Source: Euborellia annulipes (taxonomy: Eukaryota > Arthropoda > Insecta > Dermaptera > Anisolabididae). From it: a stretch of 64,000 nucleotides of DNA. The notes below the pieces were generated by a model. It made no database searches. It was not told where the DNA came from and worked only from the letters and a program-made list of their open reading frames with translations. Position 1 is the stretch's first letter, and each line of letters begins with the position of its first letter. This document shows, in pieces, positions 44,485 through 56,206 of the stretch. Location of the stretch: assembly GCA_023213315.1 (NCBI GenBank), contig JAKCPI010002069.1, positions 17,079 through 81,078 of the forward strand, read 5' to 3'. The position numbers were made by a program, and so were the translations under genes.

Positions 44485-46190
44485 AGCCCCCCCCCCCCCC
44501 AAATTTTTTAATTCTTCTACATCTTCAAATATAAACATGCTTTTTTGGATTTAAAATTCTTGAATGAATATCTATCAAGGGATTTAAAAGTTGAAAGATT
44601 TTTTGTGTAATTGCCCCCCCCCCCCCCGAAATTTTTAATTCTTCTATTTCTTCAAATATTAACATGCTTTTTTGGATTTAAAATTCTTCAATGAATATCT
44701 ATCAAGGGATTTAAAAGTTGAAAGATTTTTTGTGTAATTGCCCCCCCCCCCCCGAAATTTTTAATTCTTCTATTTCTTCAAATAAAAACATGCTTTTTTG
44801 GATTTAAAATTCTTCAATGAATATCTATCAAGGGATTTAAAAGTTTAAATATTTTTTGTGTAATTGCCCCCCCCCCCCCCCGAAATTTTTAATTCTTCTA
44901 TTTCTTCAAATATTAACATGCTTTTTTGGATTTAAAATTCTTGAATGAATATCTATCAAGGGATTTAAAAGTTGAAAGATTTTTTGTGTAATTGCCCCCC
45001 CCCGAAATTTTTAATTCTTCTATTTCTTCAAATAAAAACATGCTTTTTTGGATTTAAAATTCTTCAATGAATATCTATCAAGGGATTTAAAAGTTGAAAG
45101 ATTTTTTGTGTAATTGCCCCCCCCCCCGAAATTTTTAATTCTTCTATTTCTTCAAATATTAACATGCTTTTTTGGATTTAAAATTCTTCAATGAATATCT
45201 ATCAAGGGATTTAAAAGTTTAAATATTTTTTGTGTAATTGCCCCCCCCCCCCGAAATTTTTAATTCTTCTGTTTCTTCAAATATTAACATGCTTTTTTGG
45301 ATTTAAAATTCTTGAATGAATATCTATCAAGGGATTTAAAAGTTGAAAGATTTTTTGTGTAATTGCCCCCCCCCGAAATTTTTAATTCTTCTATTTCTTC
45401 AAATAAAAACATGCTTTTTTGGATTTAAAATTCTTCAATGAATATCTATCAAGGGATTTAAAAGTTGAAAGATTTTTTGTGTAATTGCCCCCCCCCCCCG
45501 AAATTTTTAATTCTTCTGTTTCTTCAAATATTAACATGCTTTTTTGGATTTAAAATTCTTCAATGAATATCTATCAAGGGATTTAAAAGTTGAAAGATTT
45601 TTTGTGTAATTGCCCCCCCCCCCCGAAATTTTTAATTCTTCTATTTCTTCAAATAAAAACATGCTTTTTTGGATTTAAAATTCTTCAATGAATATCTATC
45701 AAGGGATTTAAAAGTTTAAATATTTTTTGTGTAATTGCCCCCCCCCCTCCCGAAATTTTTAATTCTTCTGTTTCTTCAAATATAAACATGCTTTTTTGGA
45801 TTTAAAATTCTTGAATGAATATCTATCAAGGGATTTAAAAGTTTAAATATTTTTTGTATAATTGCCCCCCCCTCCCTCCGAAAAATTTAATTCTTCTGTT
45901 TCTTCAAATCTTAACATGCTTTTTTGGATTTAAAATTCTTCAATTTCAAATATTAACATGCTTTTTTGGATTTAAAATTCTTGAATGAATATCTATCAAG
46001 AGATTTAAAAGTTTAAAGATTTTTTGTGTAATTGCCCCCCCCCCCTCCCGAAATTTTTAATTCTTCTATTTCTTCAAATATTAACATGCTTTTTTGGATT
46101 TAAAATTCTTCAATGAATATCTATCAAGGGGTTTAAAAGTTGAAAGATTTATTGTGCAATTGCCCCACCCCCGAAATTTTTATTTTAAAA
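44485..46190 (+). repeat. Minisatellite, about 14 units of ~124 bp
   Basis: Each unit holds a C-run of 8-15, GAAATTTTTAATTCTTCT, ATTTCTTCAAATATTAACAT, GCTTTTTTGGATTTAAAATT, GAATATCTATCAAGGG, ATTTAAAAGTT and TTTTTTGTGTAATTG. Units differ by diagnostic variants (ATTAAC or AAAAAC; CTTGAATG or CTTCAATG; GTTGAAAG or GTTTAAAT). Unit 12 is a fused, truncated pair near 45940. Unit length varies mainly by the C-run. Confidence 0.92.
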
Positions 46191-46199
46191 TTCTTGATT

Positions 46200-46500
46200 T
46201 TTTTTTAATAGGTGCCTGATTTCATTTGCATGCCCGTTGTCTCGAATCAGTTTATTAAAGGGAAATTTAGGCTTGCTTCTTGCCCGTAATTTTCTCATGG
46301 CCTTCAAAACCCAGAGGCCGGGCAGGGCGAATAATCAAATTTTAAACTTGATTCATTGTATTTTCATTTAGGCAAAAATAATATGGGCTTTAAAATTAAG
46401 AGAAAAACTACTGATCACGTATCGAGACGCCGCCCGCCAGGGTCAAGTTGAGATGGGCGCGGCGAAGCCGCGCCTTTCTCAACTTGTAATATATATATTG
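46200..46500 (+). other. GC-richer spacer with a strong hairpin
   Basis: Between the minisatellite and the gag-like fragment. GGGCGCGGCGAAGCCGCGCC (46455-46474) forms a strong hairpin followed by TTTCTCAACTTGTAATATAT; CCAGAGGCCGGGCAGGGCG lies at 46310. It could be a Helitron-like 3' end but has no CTAG terminus. Confidence 0.4.
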
Positions 46501-46587
46501 CCAGGACCTAATAGATGTACCCAAGGAAGAAATTCTTAGAGAACTCAAAGATCAAAATGTTACTGACATCTATCGATTTACTAAAAA

Positions 46588-47259
46588 TCTGGTGTGACTG
46601 GCGCACAGCACACAACTTTCTCTTACATTCGGTAATCGAAAGTTGTGTACTGTGCTTGTCACACCAGATTTTTTGTGTCGACATGTATTTAGTTTCCGAC
46701 AGTACAGTATATTCGATTTTCAAGATGTAAAATTTATAAGTATGGCAAAATGTTTATATTTTGTTACCATGGCAACCATTTCTCCTATCTTTTCTATGGA
46801 GTACAAGAGTAAAGTGGTCTTCAGAAGATTTCAATGACAAAATGAGAATATACATTTTATTGAGAAACTAAAAAATAATTGATTTTTGAATTTAAAAAAA
46901 AATCGTTTGAGCAAATTTAGAGAAAATCGAAAAAAACTGAAAAAGTGCATCAGTAAAGTACTAGTACTCTTTGGTCGATTTTGTTCAAAAGCTTCGTGTC
47001 ACGTCCCATGGGGGTGCCTAACTTAAATATAAAATTTCAACTTCCTAGCTCTTTTCGTTCTTGAGATATTTTGTTCACAGACACACAGACAGACACACAC
47101 ACACACACACAGACAGACCATGTCGCGAAAACCACTTTTTTGGATTCAGGGGACCTCAAAACGTGAAGATCCATCAAAATCTCGACATCGAATTTTTGAC
47201 ATGAAACCAATACTTTCTCTCTCTATATATATTAACATATATATAGAGGTAAGAGAAAG
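46588..47259 (+). mobile_element. Family C element inside the gag-like ORF
   Basis: This copy defines the family C boundaries. TAAAAA repeats at 46582-46587 and 47260-47265, and removal of the element plus one copy restores the interrupted reading frame. It starts TCTGGTGTGAC with an ~80-bp palindrome whose arms read CAACTTTC and GAAAGTTG around TCGGTAAT. It then has an AT-rich body with the tokens TTACCATGGCAACCATTT and AGTACTAGTACT, a CA-repeat, a CAGACAGACCATGTCGCGAA block, and a 3' hairpin of TTTCTCTCTATATA with AAGAGAAAG. There is no coding capacity. Confidence 0.8.
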
Positions 47260-47316
47260 TAAAAAGCAAAATGGTCAAATTATCAATATGCCTAACATTG
47301 CGCTAACCTTTGGTAC

Positions 47317-47571
47317 GCCCACGGGGCGTGGTGTAGAGGTTAGCGTGCTAACCGCATATACCAAACGTCGCGGGTTCGGACCCCAGGCAGTCCGATGATT
47401 TTATTTAAGCCATCTGGATACCAGATGGCTTAAATAAAAATGCCTGGACCCTAATATATATAAATTCATAAATAACGGTTATCGTAAATGTCTTATATGG
47501 CCTGAGCTGCCGAAAAGACAGTGTGAATGTGTGTGTGAGTGTGAGTGTGAATGAGAAAAAAAGTGTGAAAA
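47317..47571 (+). mobile_element. Full-length SINE-B (tRNA-derived) in the gag-like ORF
   Basis: The 12-mer AACCTTTGGTAC repeats at 47305-47316 and 47572-47583. The head reads GGGCGTGGTGTAGAGGTTAG (box A like) and CGCGGGTTCGGACCCC (box B), so it is tRNA-derived. A central inverted repeat (AAGCCATCTGGATACC, then its complement) is followed by a tail with GCCGAAAAGAC, a TG-rich stretch and AGAAAAAAAG. The exact duplication shows a young insertion. Confidence 0.88.
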
Positions 47572-48324
47572 AACCTTTGGTACTCCAACATTACCATCAA
47601 GATTGAAAGTGGGATATTATAACTTACCTGTTAAACAATATTTTCGTTTACAAGCTATTCCAAGGTAAATAAAAAAAAAAAAAATAAAGAAAATGATTTG
47701 TTAAATATCCAAAAGATCCAATTGATAAGTCTTTTTCTTAAAGTCTTGATTTATTTTTTTTTTTTTATTTCTTGATCAGTTTAATCCCTCCCCTCTCTTT
47801 TTTTTTTTATCTTTGATGCTTGCTTATATTCAACTGATTAAATTATTTGGAAGCATCATATTGTTTTTATTTTTCTCTTCTTTAAAGTGATTTCATCTCT
47901 CCGCTTTAAGAATAAAATGATAAAAGCAAGAGAGACTCTCTTTTTATGTTCCTCTTTGATTGATTTAAGTTCTTTAAATAAAAAAAAAGAAAAGCTCAAA
48001 TTTTCTTTAGTGAATTTTAGCAAAAAAAAAACGAACAAGAGCTTTGCTTTATATTATCATCCACTCTTTGAGGAATATGAGAGAGAAATTTCATTTGGGA
48101 TTTTATTCTAATGTCCTTTGAACGGTGATCTCGTTTAAGAGCAACCTTTTTCTTTTTTTTTTTTTTTTAAGAAATTAAATCATCATTAAGAACACTATTA
48201 TAATTTATATTGAACCATGTAACTAAATTAATATTAATATATTTATGTCCGTCCGTCTGTCTGTCAGACTCTGTTTGACCGAAAAAAAATTTTGTATTCT
48301 TAAGAGGTCGTTTTAAGATTTCTA

Positions 48325-48510
48325 GATCGAACTAATCCTTATTCACCCTGTTCCTTTTATCTAACCTCTTCTATGCTAGGGAGGAAGTCCTAGTTTGAGG
48401 AGGGATTCCTACCGAAGAATGCATCACTGAGAGAGAAACTTCTTTACATTCCTTCCACATGACGGTATGTCACAGCAACTCCCTCTCCTCGTAGAGTTGC
48501 CTGTGGAATA
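48325..48510 (-). mobile_element. SINE-A middle fragment at the inverted duplication
   Basis: GAACTAATCCTTATTCACCC to GTAGAGTTGCCTGTGG. It joins the inverted segment at the same point as the copy at 58725. Confidence 0.75.
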
Positions 48511-49268
48511 ATTGATTTTAATACATTTTCTCTGTTATCTTAATAATTCAAAAATGTACACATTTTACAAAAATATTATTCTTTATTTTTTAAGTGCCTA
48601 ATAAAAACAATATATTATTCAATCATACGTCAGAGAGTGTAAAAATTCAATTTATTTTATAAGTATATTGTTTTGTTTTTTTTTTCAAACTCCTTTTTGC
48701 AGGAATGTTTTGCAACTTAATTGACTCTATTTCATTTTCTTTTTCAACCATAATTGGAATTTTTTTTTTACCCATTTCCCTCATGGTGTCTCTGTCATCT
48801 TATACATTTTACTTAACAGAATTCTAAATAGGTAAACTTAGCCAGCTAGTCTTAAGTTAATTAGTTTTCTTAAAGTAAAAAAAAAAAATATAATAAAATT
48901 TGGAAATTCTTTTTATCAAACTTTATTTTATAAATTAAATTTGCATAATTAAAAAAAAAAAAAAAAGAAAACAAGAATTAGATAGGTATAATCCCAAGAG
49001 GATCATTGTTTTTTTTTTTTGGAATTTAGTTTTATTTGAAGTTTTAAGATATTCTTATAAGAATCGAAGAAATTTTTTGAAAATGAGAAATGAAAGAGAA
49101 AATGTGTTGGAATATTTTATTCTTTTTGAATTTTGATTCGGGTCCTTAAAGAAGGGAGGCTCAATAAATTTTACCCATTGGAAAGCATTGGGTTCTATCT
49201 TCTCTTATGAAATATTAAAGCTAATTAATTAGATCTGTGTAATAAACGACATCTGTCGATAACTAATC
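48508..49268 (+). repeat. Inverted duplicated segment, copy 1
   Basis: It matches 57735-58732 in reverse complement over about 750 bp: CATACGTCAGAGAGTG, GCAGGAATGTTTTGCAACTT, CCCTCATGGTGTCTCTGTCA, TAGCCAGCTAGTCTTAAGTT, TTTGCATAATT, CCCATTGGAAAGCATTGGGT, ACGACATCTGTCGATAAC. SINE-A borders it at the same point in both copies. This copy lacks the SINE at 57870. Confidence 0.85.
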
Positions 49269-49272
49269 TATA

Positions 49273-49331
49273 AAATCTGGCGTGACTGGACGCACAACAC
49301 ACAACTTTCTCTACCTTCGGTAATCTCAAGT
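49273..49331 (+). mobile_element. Family C palindrome left half
   Basis: AATCTGGCGTGACTGGACGC to TTCGGTAATC; fused to a SINE-A at 49333 and to an inverted duplicated segment on the left. Confidence 0.65.
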
Positions 49332-49332
49332 T

Positions 49333-49697
49333 CGTCCTCTACGAGGAGAGGGAGTAGCTGTGACATCCTGTCCTGTGGAAGGGACGTAAAGAAGGTTCCC
49401 TCTCAGTGATGCATTTTTTGAAAGGAGTCGGTGCTGAGGAAGTTCCTCCTCAAACTAGGACATTCTCCCTAGCATAGAAGAGGTTTGATAAAAGGAACAG
49501 AAATAAGAATTAGTTCACTAGCCAGAAATGAACGCAGGAAGAGGAATTAGAGATAGGAAATAATGTAATTTCACAGGGTGCCGGTAGATGGCTCTGGCCA
49601 GAGGCTGGTTTGGGTTTGAAGTGCTTGTCTTCGTGCACGAAAGCATCCTTGGGAAATAAACGGGGATCCCGATAGGAATTTCAAATAATAATAATTA
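49333..49697 (+). mobile_element. SINE-A 3' two thirds fused to family C head
   Basis: CCTCTACGAGGAGAGGGAGT to the tail GATAGGAATTTCAAATAATA. The left side is an abrupt junction within the family C palindrome (49275-49331). Confidence 0.8.
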
Positions 49698-49839
49698 TGA
49701 AAATAAGTAAATTCAGGGTATAAAGTTTCAAATGAATACAAAATTATTAATAAATACCTTCATCGCGTACACGAAAAACTATTTTATTTGTAATCGTATT
49801 TCTATGATACTCATAAGAATATATAGATAAGAATTTGTA

Positions 49840-50208
49840 AAATATCTATTTATATGATTGTTTGTCTGTCTGTCACGCTCTATTTTGGCATCTTCCCGTT
49901 GCAATTTCTAAACCAAATTTTATATACTTAAAGGAGACCTTCCAGGAATTACAGAAAAATTTTCATTCAGAAATTCTTATAAATTTTTGAGTTATTAAAT
50001 GCTGAAGTTACAATTACTCCCATAGGAAATGTATGAGGGACATTTATGTATTCTTTGCATTTATGTATTCCATGAATGTAAACAAATTCTCAAGCAGGCA
50101 CTGGATTTGGATTGAAATAATAATTTTCTTCTACTAATTTAGAAAAGGCGTAGGTGAACCCGAGCCAGGTGAGGGGGGGGGCGTAGGGGGCGGGTGCGGT
50201 GTGGCTAG
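49840..50208 (+). mobile_element. Helitron-like non-autonomous element
   Basis: It begins with ATTTATATGATTGTTTGTCT, GTCTGTCACGCTC and CTTCCCGTTGCAATTTC, a head also seen at 48245, 52080, 62110 and 62693. It ends GGGTGCGGTGTGGCTAGT, a CTAG|T terminus after a GC-rich stretch. A 30-bp SINE-A piece (TTCTCAAGCAGGCACTGG, 50090) lies inside, consistent with captured sequence. No hairpin can be confirmed here. Confidence 0.5.
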
Positions 50209-51083
50209 TATAATAAAAACCCACACAGGTTGAATTATTAAATCGATTTTAGCAGCACAAAAATTCATTATGATTAACTTTATTGTTTTTATTATTCCCT
50301 TACTCTTGTGAAGTTTTTTTTTTCTCTCTCTTTCTTTCTTTCTTTTTGCAACTTGTTCTTCTTTAATGGTTAATGAAGCGTGTCCTTTTCTCTCTCTCCC
50401 TCCCTCCCCCCCCCGTAATGCCGCCCTTTTGGCCCCTTTTTTTTGCTTGGTGTGTAACCCTTAGGGCGCTGTTTCCCAATTCTTTATACTACCAAAGAGG
50501 GAACAAATTATTTAAGCTTGAAATGACTCCAACCCGGTGAATATTAAATAATTTTGATAAACGAGAAATTCAACAATTTTTAATCTTAATTATACTGATG
50601 AAAGCCTAATGGAATGATTTACTTTGATATAAAAAAAAGAGAGAAGGGGAGGGAAGGGGGGGAGGTGTTCAAATTTATTTCCAACTAATTTTTCATTTTC
50701 AATTACTTGTAGAAAGAGAGAGAAATATTTAATCTAATTTTAAAAGGGCAATTCTAAAATAATTATTTATTAGAGATGATACAAATAAACGAGAGTTATT
50801 TTTTTTTTTTTTTGTTAAAATTAAATAAAAAAAAAATACTTGACATCCAGGTAAATTGTGGTTTATTTTCTATACTTCTTTTAATGCCAATTTAGGATAA
50901 AGATATCAAAGAGTATAAATAATTAAGATCAAAAGCGAAATTTAAAATATTTTTTATTTAAAAACTATTCATTTTAGGTTTAAGGATTATTTAATAAACT
51001 CTTTTGGATTTTTATGTAGAATTCAAAAATACCAAAATTTATCCCATTTGTTCCGTTTGAAAAATTGAGGATTAACAACTTTC
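50209..51083. other. Pyrimidine- and purine-rich non-coding stretch
   Basis: (CTTT)n at 50325-50345, C-run 50400, GGGAGGGAAGGGGGGGAGG at 50646. No gene. Confidence 0.4.
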
Positions 51084-51485
51084 AATGTAAACCAATCCTC
51101 AAGTACGCCCTGGATTGGAATATTGGATCTCAACATAATAGCCGTCAGGCAACCCTACGAGGAGAGGGAGTTGCTGTGACATCTCAGTCCTGTGGAAGGG
51201 ACTTGAAGAAGGTTCCCTCTCAGTGATGCATTCCTCGAAAGGAGTCGCTGCTGGGGGAGTTCCTCCTCAAACTAGGACATCCTCCCTAGCATAGAAGAGG
51301 TTGGATAAAAGGAGAGTGAAACCAGAAATAAGGATTAGCTCGTTAATTAGAAATGCACTCAGGAGGAGGAGTTAGAGATATAAGGTAACTTCACGGAGTG
51401 TTTGTAGATGGCTACGGCAAGAGACCGGATGGGTTTGAGGTGTCTGTCTGCCCGGAAGCACTTCGGGTAAATAAACGAGGGTAAT
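51084..51485 (+). mobile_element. SINE-A without head or tail
   Basis: CAATCCTCAAGTACGCCCTG to CGGGTAAATAAACGAGGG. Confidence 0.8.
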
Positions 51486-52039
51486 TTCAGTATTTTATTA
51501 TTCAGTATGATTCTTTAATGTCTAATAAAGAATTATAATTGATCAAATGAATTCTACAAATTATTAATAATTTTTAAAGATGAACTCGCTAAATGTGTAG
51601 ATTTTACAATCTAAAATAACTAAAAAATGATAGATTTTAGACATCATACAAAATCATTTAAGTTTTTTAACACTTAATCTAATGAGGCAAAAATATTTGG
51701 GATGTTTCATAGGAAGTAAGCATGTTGATGTTGATTGAGGCAAAGTAGAATTTGTCTAAAAATTGTTAATAATTAAAAAGCATATTTCAAAACATAAAAA
51801 GTTGAAAATTATCTTTCAACTCCTTCAATGATATAATAATAAGAATTTAAAATAAACTGGTAACCGTGGGCTCTAGTTGAAACCTGTATTTCAATTACGC
51901 AATTAATTACAAGGTTATATGTCCATAAGAGGTGAGGGGGGGAGGGGGCATTTGCGGTGCTCTCTAAATCTATTCTCGCTCTACTTACTAATTAACTGGG
52001 AGAAGAGCAAAATGAAGGAAGCACCTTACCTGTAACAAA
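51486..52039. other. AT-rich stretch
   Basis: 51850-51900 has AACTGGTAACCGTGGGCTCT, a token of the foldback family at 31205. No gene. Confidence 0.45.
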
Positions 52040-52600
52040 AAGAAAAAAAAATTATCTACTATATATTTGTATATAATAAATACGCAGTGTTCGTTTGTCT
52101 GTCTGTTTGATTAACTTCCTGTTGAAATTTCCCGTAACATGGTCTGTCTGTGTGTGTGTGTGTCACAATACCTTTGTTCAGTATATATATTTTTAGGTGT
52201 GGCGTTATACATAACACCATGAACTGACACGCCACACTGCAGTTTTACAAATTTATATATATTTTTTTTAATTTAATTTTAACCCATTACACACTTAATA
52301 TATTTTATTGTCTTGAAATAAGAACTAGTCAAATATATTTATATGCACTATGGGCTTCAGAATAATGGCGATAGTGGCATTTGATTTACCCTACAAATAA
52401 ATAAAATAATTCACCAAAAGCGTAAACCTGTTGGACCATCTGCTTTTCATAGAGTAATTAGTTTGATCATAAAAAGAAAATGGTTTAATTGAATCAGAGT
52501 CCATCTGTATTTCCAGACTTCTGCCGAATATCCAGCTAACCCCCTCCAGTTTCGACAATTCAATACGAAAAAGCAATCCAAAGTCGGGCGGCGCTGCTAG
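52040..52600 (+). mobile_element. Possible Helitron-like element
   Basis: TCTACTATATATTTGTATAT with GTTTGTCTGTCTG near the left, and GGGCGGCGCTGCTAG|TC at 52587-52602 on the right. Between them is a CA/TG repeat and TGTGGCGTTATACATAACAC, so it may be two elements. Confidence 0.35.
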
Positions 52601-53307
52601 TCTTTTAATGATTTAGTCTTATTTCTATTTCCCAACTCAACCCCCCTCCCCCTCATATTACAAAATATAAATATTTATTAAATGCCGAAAAGAGAGTATC
52701 AAAAATCGTTTTCTCCCTCTTTTCAAAGAGACTTAACTGACTGACTTCCCCTTCCCCCTATCCACCACTCCAACGACGTTTATCCAAACAGACCGAAAGT
52801 AATTTCAAATTCCGAACGAACCGTTTCAGATGTTAAAAAAAAAAGGGAAAAAAAAAATAAAATAAAATACGAAACAGTCGTCGTCGTCTCTCTCGTTTTT
52901 TGTTTGAAGCTTTCTGTTATTTTTCTCTTCATCTCTCTTTCGCTCTCTGTATGTGTGGGGAGATCGATAAAAGCCTAAGAGCCGGAAGTAGGTATAGAAA
53001 GCGCGGGGGCGCTGGGCTCATTTGCCATTCCTGTCCTTCCCGTTGGGAATTTCGTGGTCAACCCCTGAGGCCTGGCTGGGTAACCTATCAATATTAACAC
53101 ATCTTCTATTAACATTCAAAATTAACTTAACATGTGAGTAGAAGAGGGAAGGGGAGATAAAAGGAATAGGGGCGAATATCCGGACAAATCAAATTTTAAA
53201 CTTTTTATCTCATTTATTCCTGAATGACAATTGAAAAAAAAAGAATCATCTCCCACTTGACTTTCTCAAAATGTGTGTTTATCTATTCAATTGTATTTAT
53301 GTATTTA
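52601..53307. other. Mixed stretch with a GC-richer island
   Basis: 52940-53090 (GATAAAAGCCTAAGAGCCGG, GCGCGGGGGCGCTGGGC, CCTGAGGCCTGGCTGGG) stands out in composition but matches nothing I know. No gene called. Confidence 0.4.
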
Positions 53308-53850
53308 GAGACTAGTGGGCTAGGATGTCGGCATCCACAAAGGAGATCCCTGTTCAAATCCTGTGCGTGAGGGATTTTTCATTAAATAAAATTATTTATT
53401 TAATTTAAACTAATCCTCAAGCAGGCACTGGATTGGAATATTGGATCTCACCACAATAGCCCCCAGGCAACTCTACGAGGAGAGGGAGTTGCTGTGACAT
53501 CCCGTCCTCTGGAAGGGACGTAAAGAAGATTCCCCCTCAGTGATTCATTCTTCGAAAGGAGTAGGCTATATGCCGGTGTTGAGGGAGTTCCTCCTCAAAC
53601 TAGGACATTCACCCTAGCATAGAAGAGTTTGGATAAAATTAACTGAGTGGAACCAGTAATAAGGATTAGTTCATTAGCTAGAGACGAAATCAGGAGGAGG
53701 TGTTAGAGATAGGAAATAATGTAGCTTCACGGGATGCCGGTAGATGGCTACGGCCAGAGGCCAGTTGGGTTTGAGGAGTGTGTCTTCGTGCACGAAAGCA
53801 CCTCGGGTAAATAAACGGGGATCCCGATATGAATTTCAAATAATAATAAT
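53308..53850 (+). mobile_element. Near-complete SINE-A
   Basis: It has the whole family from a slightly truncated head (TAGTGGGCTAGGATGTCGGC) to the GATATGAATTTCAAATAAT tail. It shares with the copy at 59929 a small internal insertion, GGCTATATGCCGGTG (near 53566), which may mark a subfamily also seen in reverse at 13393, 19670 and 61220. Confidence 0.85.
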
Positions 53851-54714
53851 TTAGGGTCTAGCTAAAAGCGTTCACTTCGCATCGCTGGCGCTTCATTCTT
53901 GTAGTGTTTAAGATTGTCAATAGAAAAAATTTCCAACCACAGGGAAAATAATTATGTAGATATTATTATGTAAAATTCCTATGGGAATATCCATCAAAAA
54001 TTCGACATCGAATTTCTCCCGAAAAAAAAAAATTATTCATATATAGCGTATAATGTTACCAATAAATTTCAAATTTTTTGAAAAAAAAAAAAAAAAAAAA
54101 AAAACTTGGTAGTAAAAGTACCACGTCCAGTTGATGGATTTTCTTTTCTTTTCTATCAACAAGTAACCTGCTATCGAATCATCTCTTCTTTTTTTTCCCC
54201 TAGCTATTTTAAAATATGGGTTTTCCAAAAATAGAACTTATTTTTTGGACCCTGGCGTAATAAAAAAAAATCTTTTTTTTATAATTAAGATAAATCTAAG
54301 GTGAGAAATATTATTTTTTTTTTGTAACAAACAGGAAATGATCTTATAAATAAAATATATATATTTTTTTCTCACCCATTTCCCTTTCCTGTTTCGGTTA
54401 TTTTTAATATTAACAATTTTATGATAATCTGTATATACGCGAAAGAGAGTGGGAAGAAGTGAAAGAAAATTAATCTGCGAGGGCGTTTTGACATTTAAAG
54501 AAGCAGCAGATGGAAGAGAGGAGAGACGCCCACGCATTCGGCATATTTATTGCAAATGAACGTACTCAATGTTTAATTGATAAAAATTTTAAAAATCATT
54601 TTATGAGGGAATATTTTTTTGAATAACATGAAGAAAGAAAATAAAAAAGGGCGGTTCTCTTTCTGGACGTTCCACTAACCCTAGTCCAGCTGGCTCGGGC
54701 CCGCCAACGGCCTG
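53851..54714. other. AT-rich stretch with repeat tokens
   Basis: 53990-54010 has ATCAAAAATTCGACATCGAA (family C 3' block). A-run of 24 at 54079. No gene. Confidence 0.45.
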
Positions 54715-54930
54715 AATCTAGTGCACCGAATATTTGGTTTCGGTTTCGGCCAGTTTCGGCTAAAAAATCCTCAGGGCGGAAAAAGTTTCAAAAAAAAAAA
54801 AGGTAAAATGATATGAATTTTGAATAGGAAATACAAGTTTCAGTTTCGGTTTCGGCCAAAACTAAGAATGAGGCCGAAATTCGGTTTCGGTTTCGGCTGA
54901 AAATCTTGTTTCGGTTGGACCCTAATATTT
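54715..54930. mobile_element. Second copy of the TTTCGGCC-rich MITE
   Basis: CACCGAATATTTGGTTTCGG to TTTCGGTTGGACCCTAATAT, shorter than the copy at 23759. Flanking duplication is not clear. Confidence 0.65.
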
Positions 54931-55051
54931 ATATGGCATTTTAAAAAATCTTTAGTAGGACTATTTGTTAAAAATAAAAATGTTATATGAATTTATTAGC
55001 TTTATTATATATTGTTATTGTTAAAAAAATTTAAGAAAATTAAAAAAATCT

Positions 55052-55734
55052 GGTGTGACTGGCGCACAGCCACAACTTTCTCTTACCTTCGGTAATCGAA
55101 AGTTGTGTCTGTGCTGTCACACCAGATTTTTGTGTCGACATATATTTAGTTCCCGACAGTAGGGTACAATTGAATTCAAGATGTAAAATTTATAAGTATG
55201 GGAAAATATTTATATTTTGTTACCATGGCAACCATTTCTCCTATCCTTCCCTATGAAATACAAGAGTAAAGTGGTCTTCAGAAGATTTCAATCGCAAAAT
55301 GAGAATATACATTTTAAAGAGCATCTAAAAAATGATTGATTTTTGAATTTAAAAAAAAATCGTTGGAGCAAATTTTGAGAAAATCGAAAAAAACTGAAAA
55401 AGTACATCAGTAAAGTACTAGTACTCTTTGGCCGATTTTGATTAAAAGCTTATTTTCCGGTCCAGGAGGATGTTTAACTTAAATATAAAATTTCAGCCTC
55501 ATAGCTCAATTCCTTCATGCTTAAAATTGAACACAGACACACCCACACACACACCCACACACACCACCCACCACACACACACAGACAGACCATGTCGCGA
55601 AAACCACTTTTTTGGATTCAGGGGACCTCAAAACGTGAAGATCCATCAAAATCTCGACATCGAATTTTTGACATGAACCAATACTTTCTCTCTATATATA
55701 TATTACATATATACATAGGTAAGAGAAAGTAAAA
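55052..55734 (+). mobile_element. Family C element, complete
   Basis: Same layout as 46588, lying between TAAAAAAA and TAAAAAA, which supports insertion at TAAAAA. CA-repeat is longer and interrupted. Confidence 0.82.
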
Positions 55735-55737
55735 AAT

Positions 55738-56183
55738 TATTTGGAATTCCTATCGGGAACCCCGATTATTTTAACCAAGGTGCTTCCGTGCCTTAAGAGA
55801 CACCTAAAACCCAACCGGCCACAGCCAACAGCCATCTACCAGCTGACCGGCGAAGTTACATTATTTCCTATCTCTAACTCCTCCTCCTTCTGCCTTCATT
55901 TCTGTTAAACGAACTAATCCTTATTTCTGGTTCCTTTTATCCAATCTCTTGTATGCTAGGGAGGATGTCCTATTTTGAGGAGGAACTCCTTCAGCACAGA
56001 CTCCTTTCGAAAAATGCATCACTGAGAGGGAACCTTCTTTGCGTCTCTTCCACAGGATTGGATGTCACAGCAACTCCCTCACCTCGTAGAGTTGCCTGGT
56101 TGTGGTGGGATCCATTATTCCTAATCCAGGGCGTACTTAAGGATTTGTTTACATTAAATAAATATTTTTATTTAAAGAAAAAT
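55738..56183 (-). mobile_element. SINE-A without tRNA-like head
   Basis: From TTGGAATTCCTATCGGGAAC to the AT linker (TAAATAAATATTTTTATTTA), where a foldback element begins. Confidence 0.8.
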
Positions 56184-56206
56184 ATGGGGATTGACTTCCC
56201 CGAGAC

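Larger units (their letters stand above)
46502..47668 (+). pseudogene. Gag-like (ORF1) domain broken by two insertions
   Basis: Three pieces share one frame once the insertions are set aside: 46502-46587 (DVPKEEILRELKDQNVTDIY), 47266-47316 (QNGQIINMPNIALTFGT), and 47584-47668 (LPSRLKVGYYNLPVKQYF, then a TAA). The pattern (E-I-L-EL--QNVT---R, then LTF-TP-LP--LKVGY--LPV--Y) is that of the domain before the CCHC knuckles in ORF1/gag proteins of non-LTR elements. A family C element (46588-47259) and a SINE-B (47317-47571) sit inside, each flanked by a target duplication whose removal restores the frame exactly. The CCHC knuckles that should follow are absent. It is a retroelement relic, though a domesticated gag-like host exon cannot be excluded. 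Confidence 0.7.

Noticed and set aside
44485..46190. Regular repeats resembling a CRISPR array
   Set aside because: The whole 124-bp unit repeats with no unique spacers, unit length is far too long, and the context is animal DNA. It is a minisatellite.
47120..47398. 92-codon plus frame at 47120
   Set aside because: It spans the end of family C, a piece of the gag-like ORF and the SINE-B head; only the short middle part is genuine coding sequence.
47660..47670. Splice-donor-like CAAGGTAAAT at the end of the gag-like fragment
   Set aside because: It resembles a donor, but the frame simply meets TAA one codon later and the domain is a retroelement type; no evidence for an intron.
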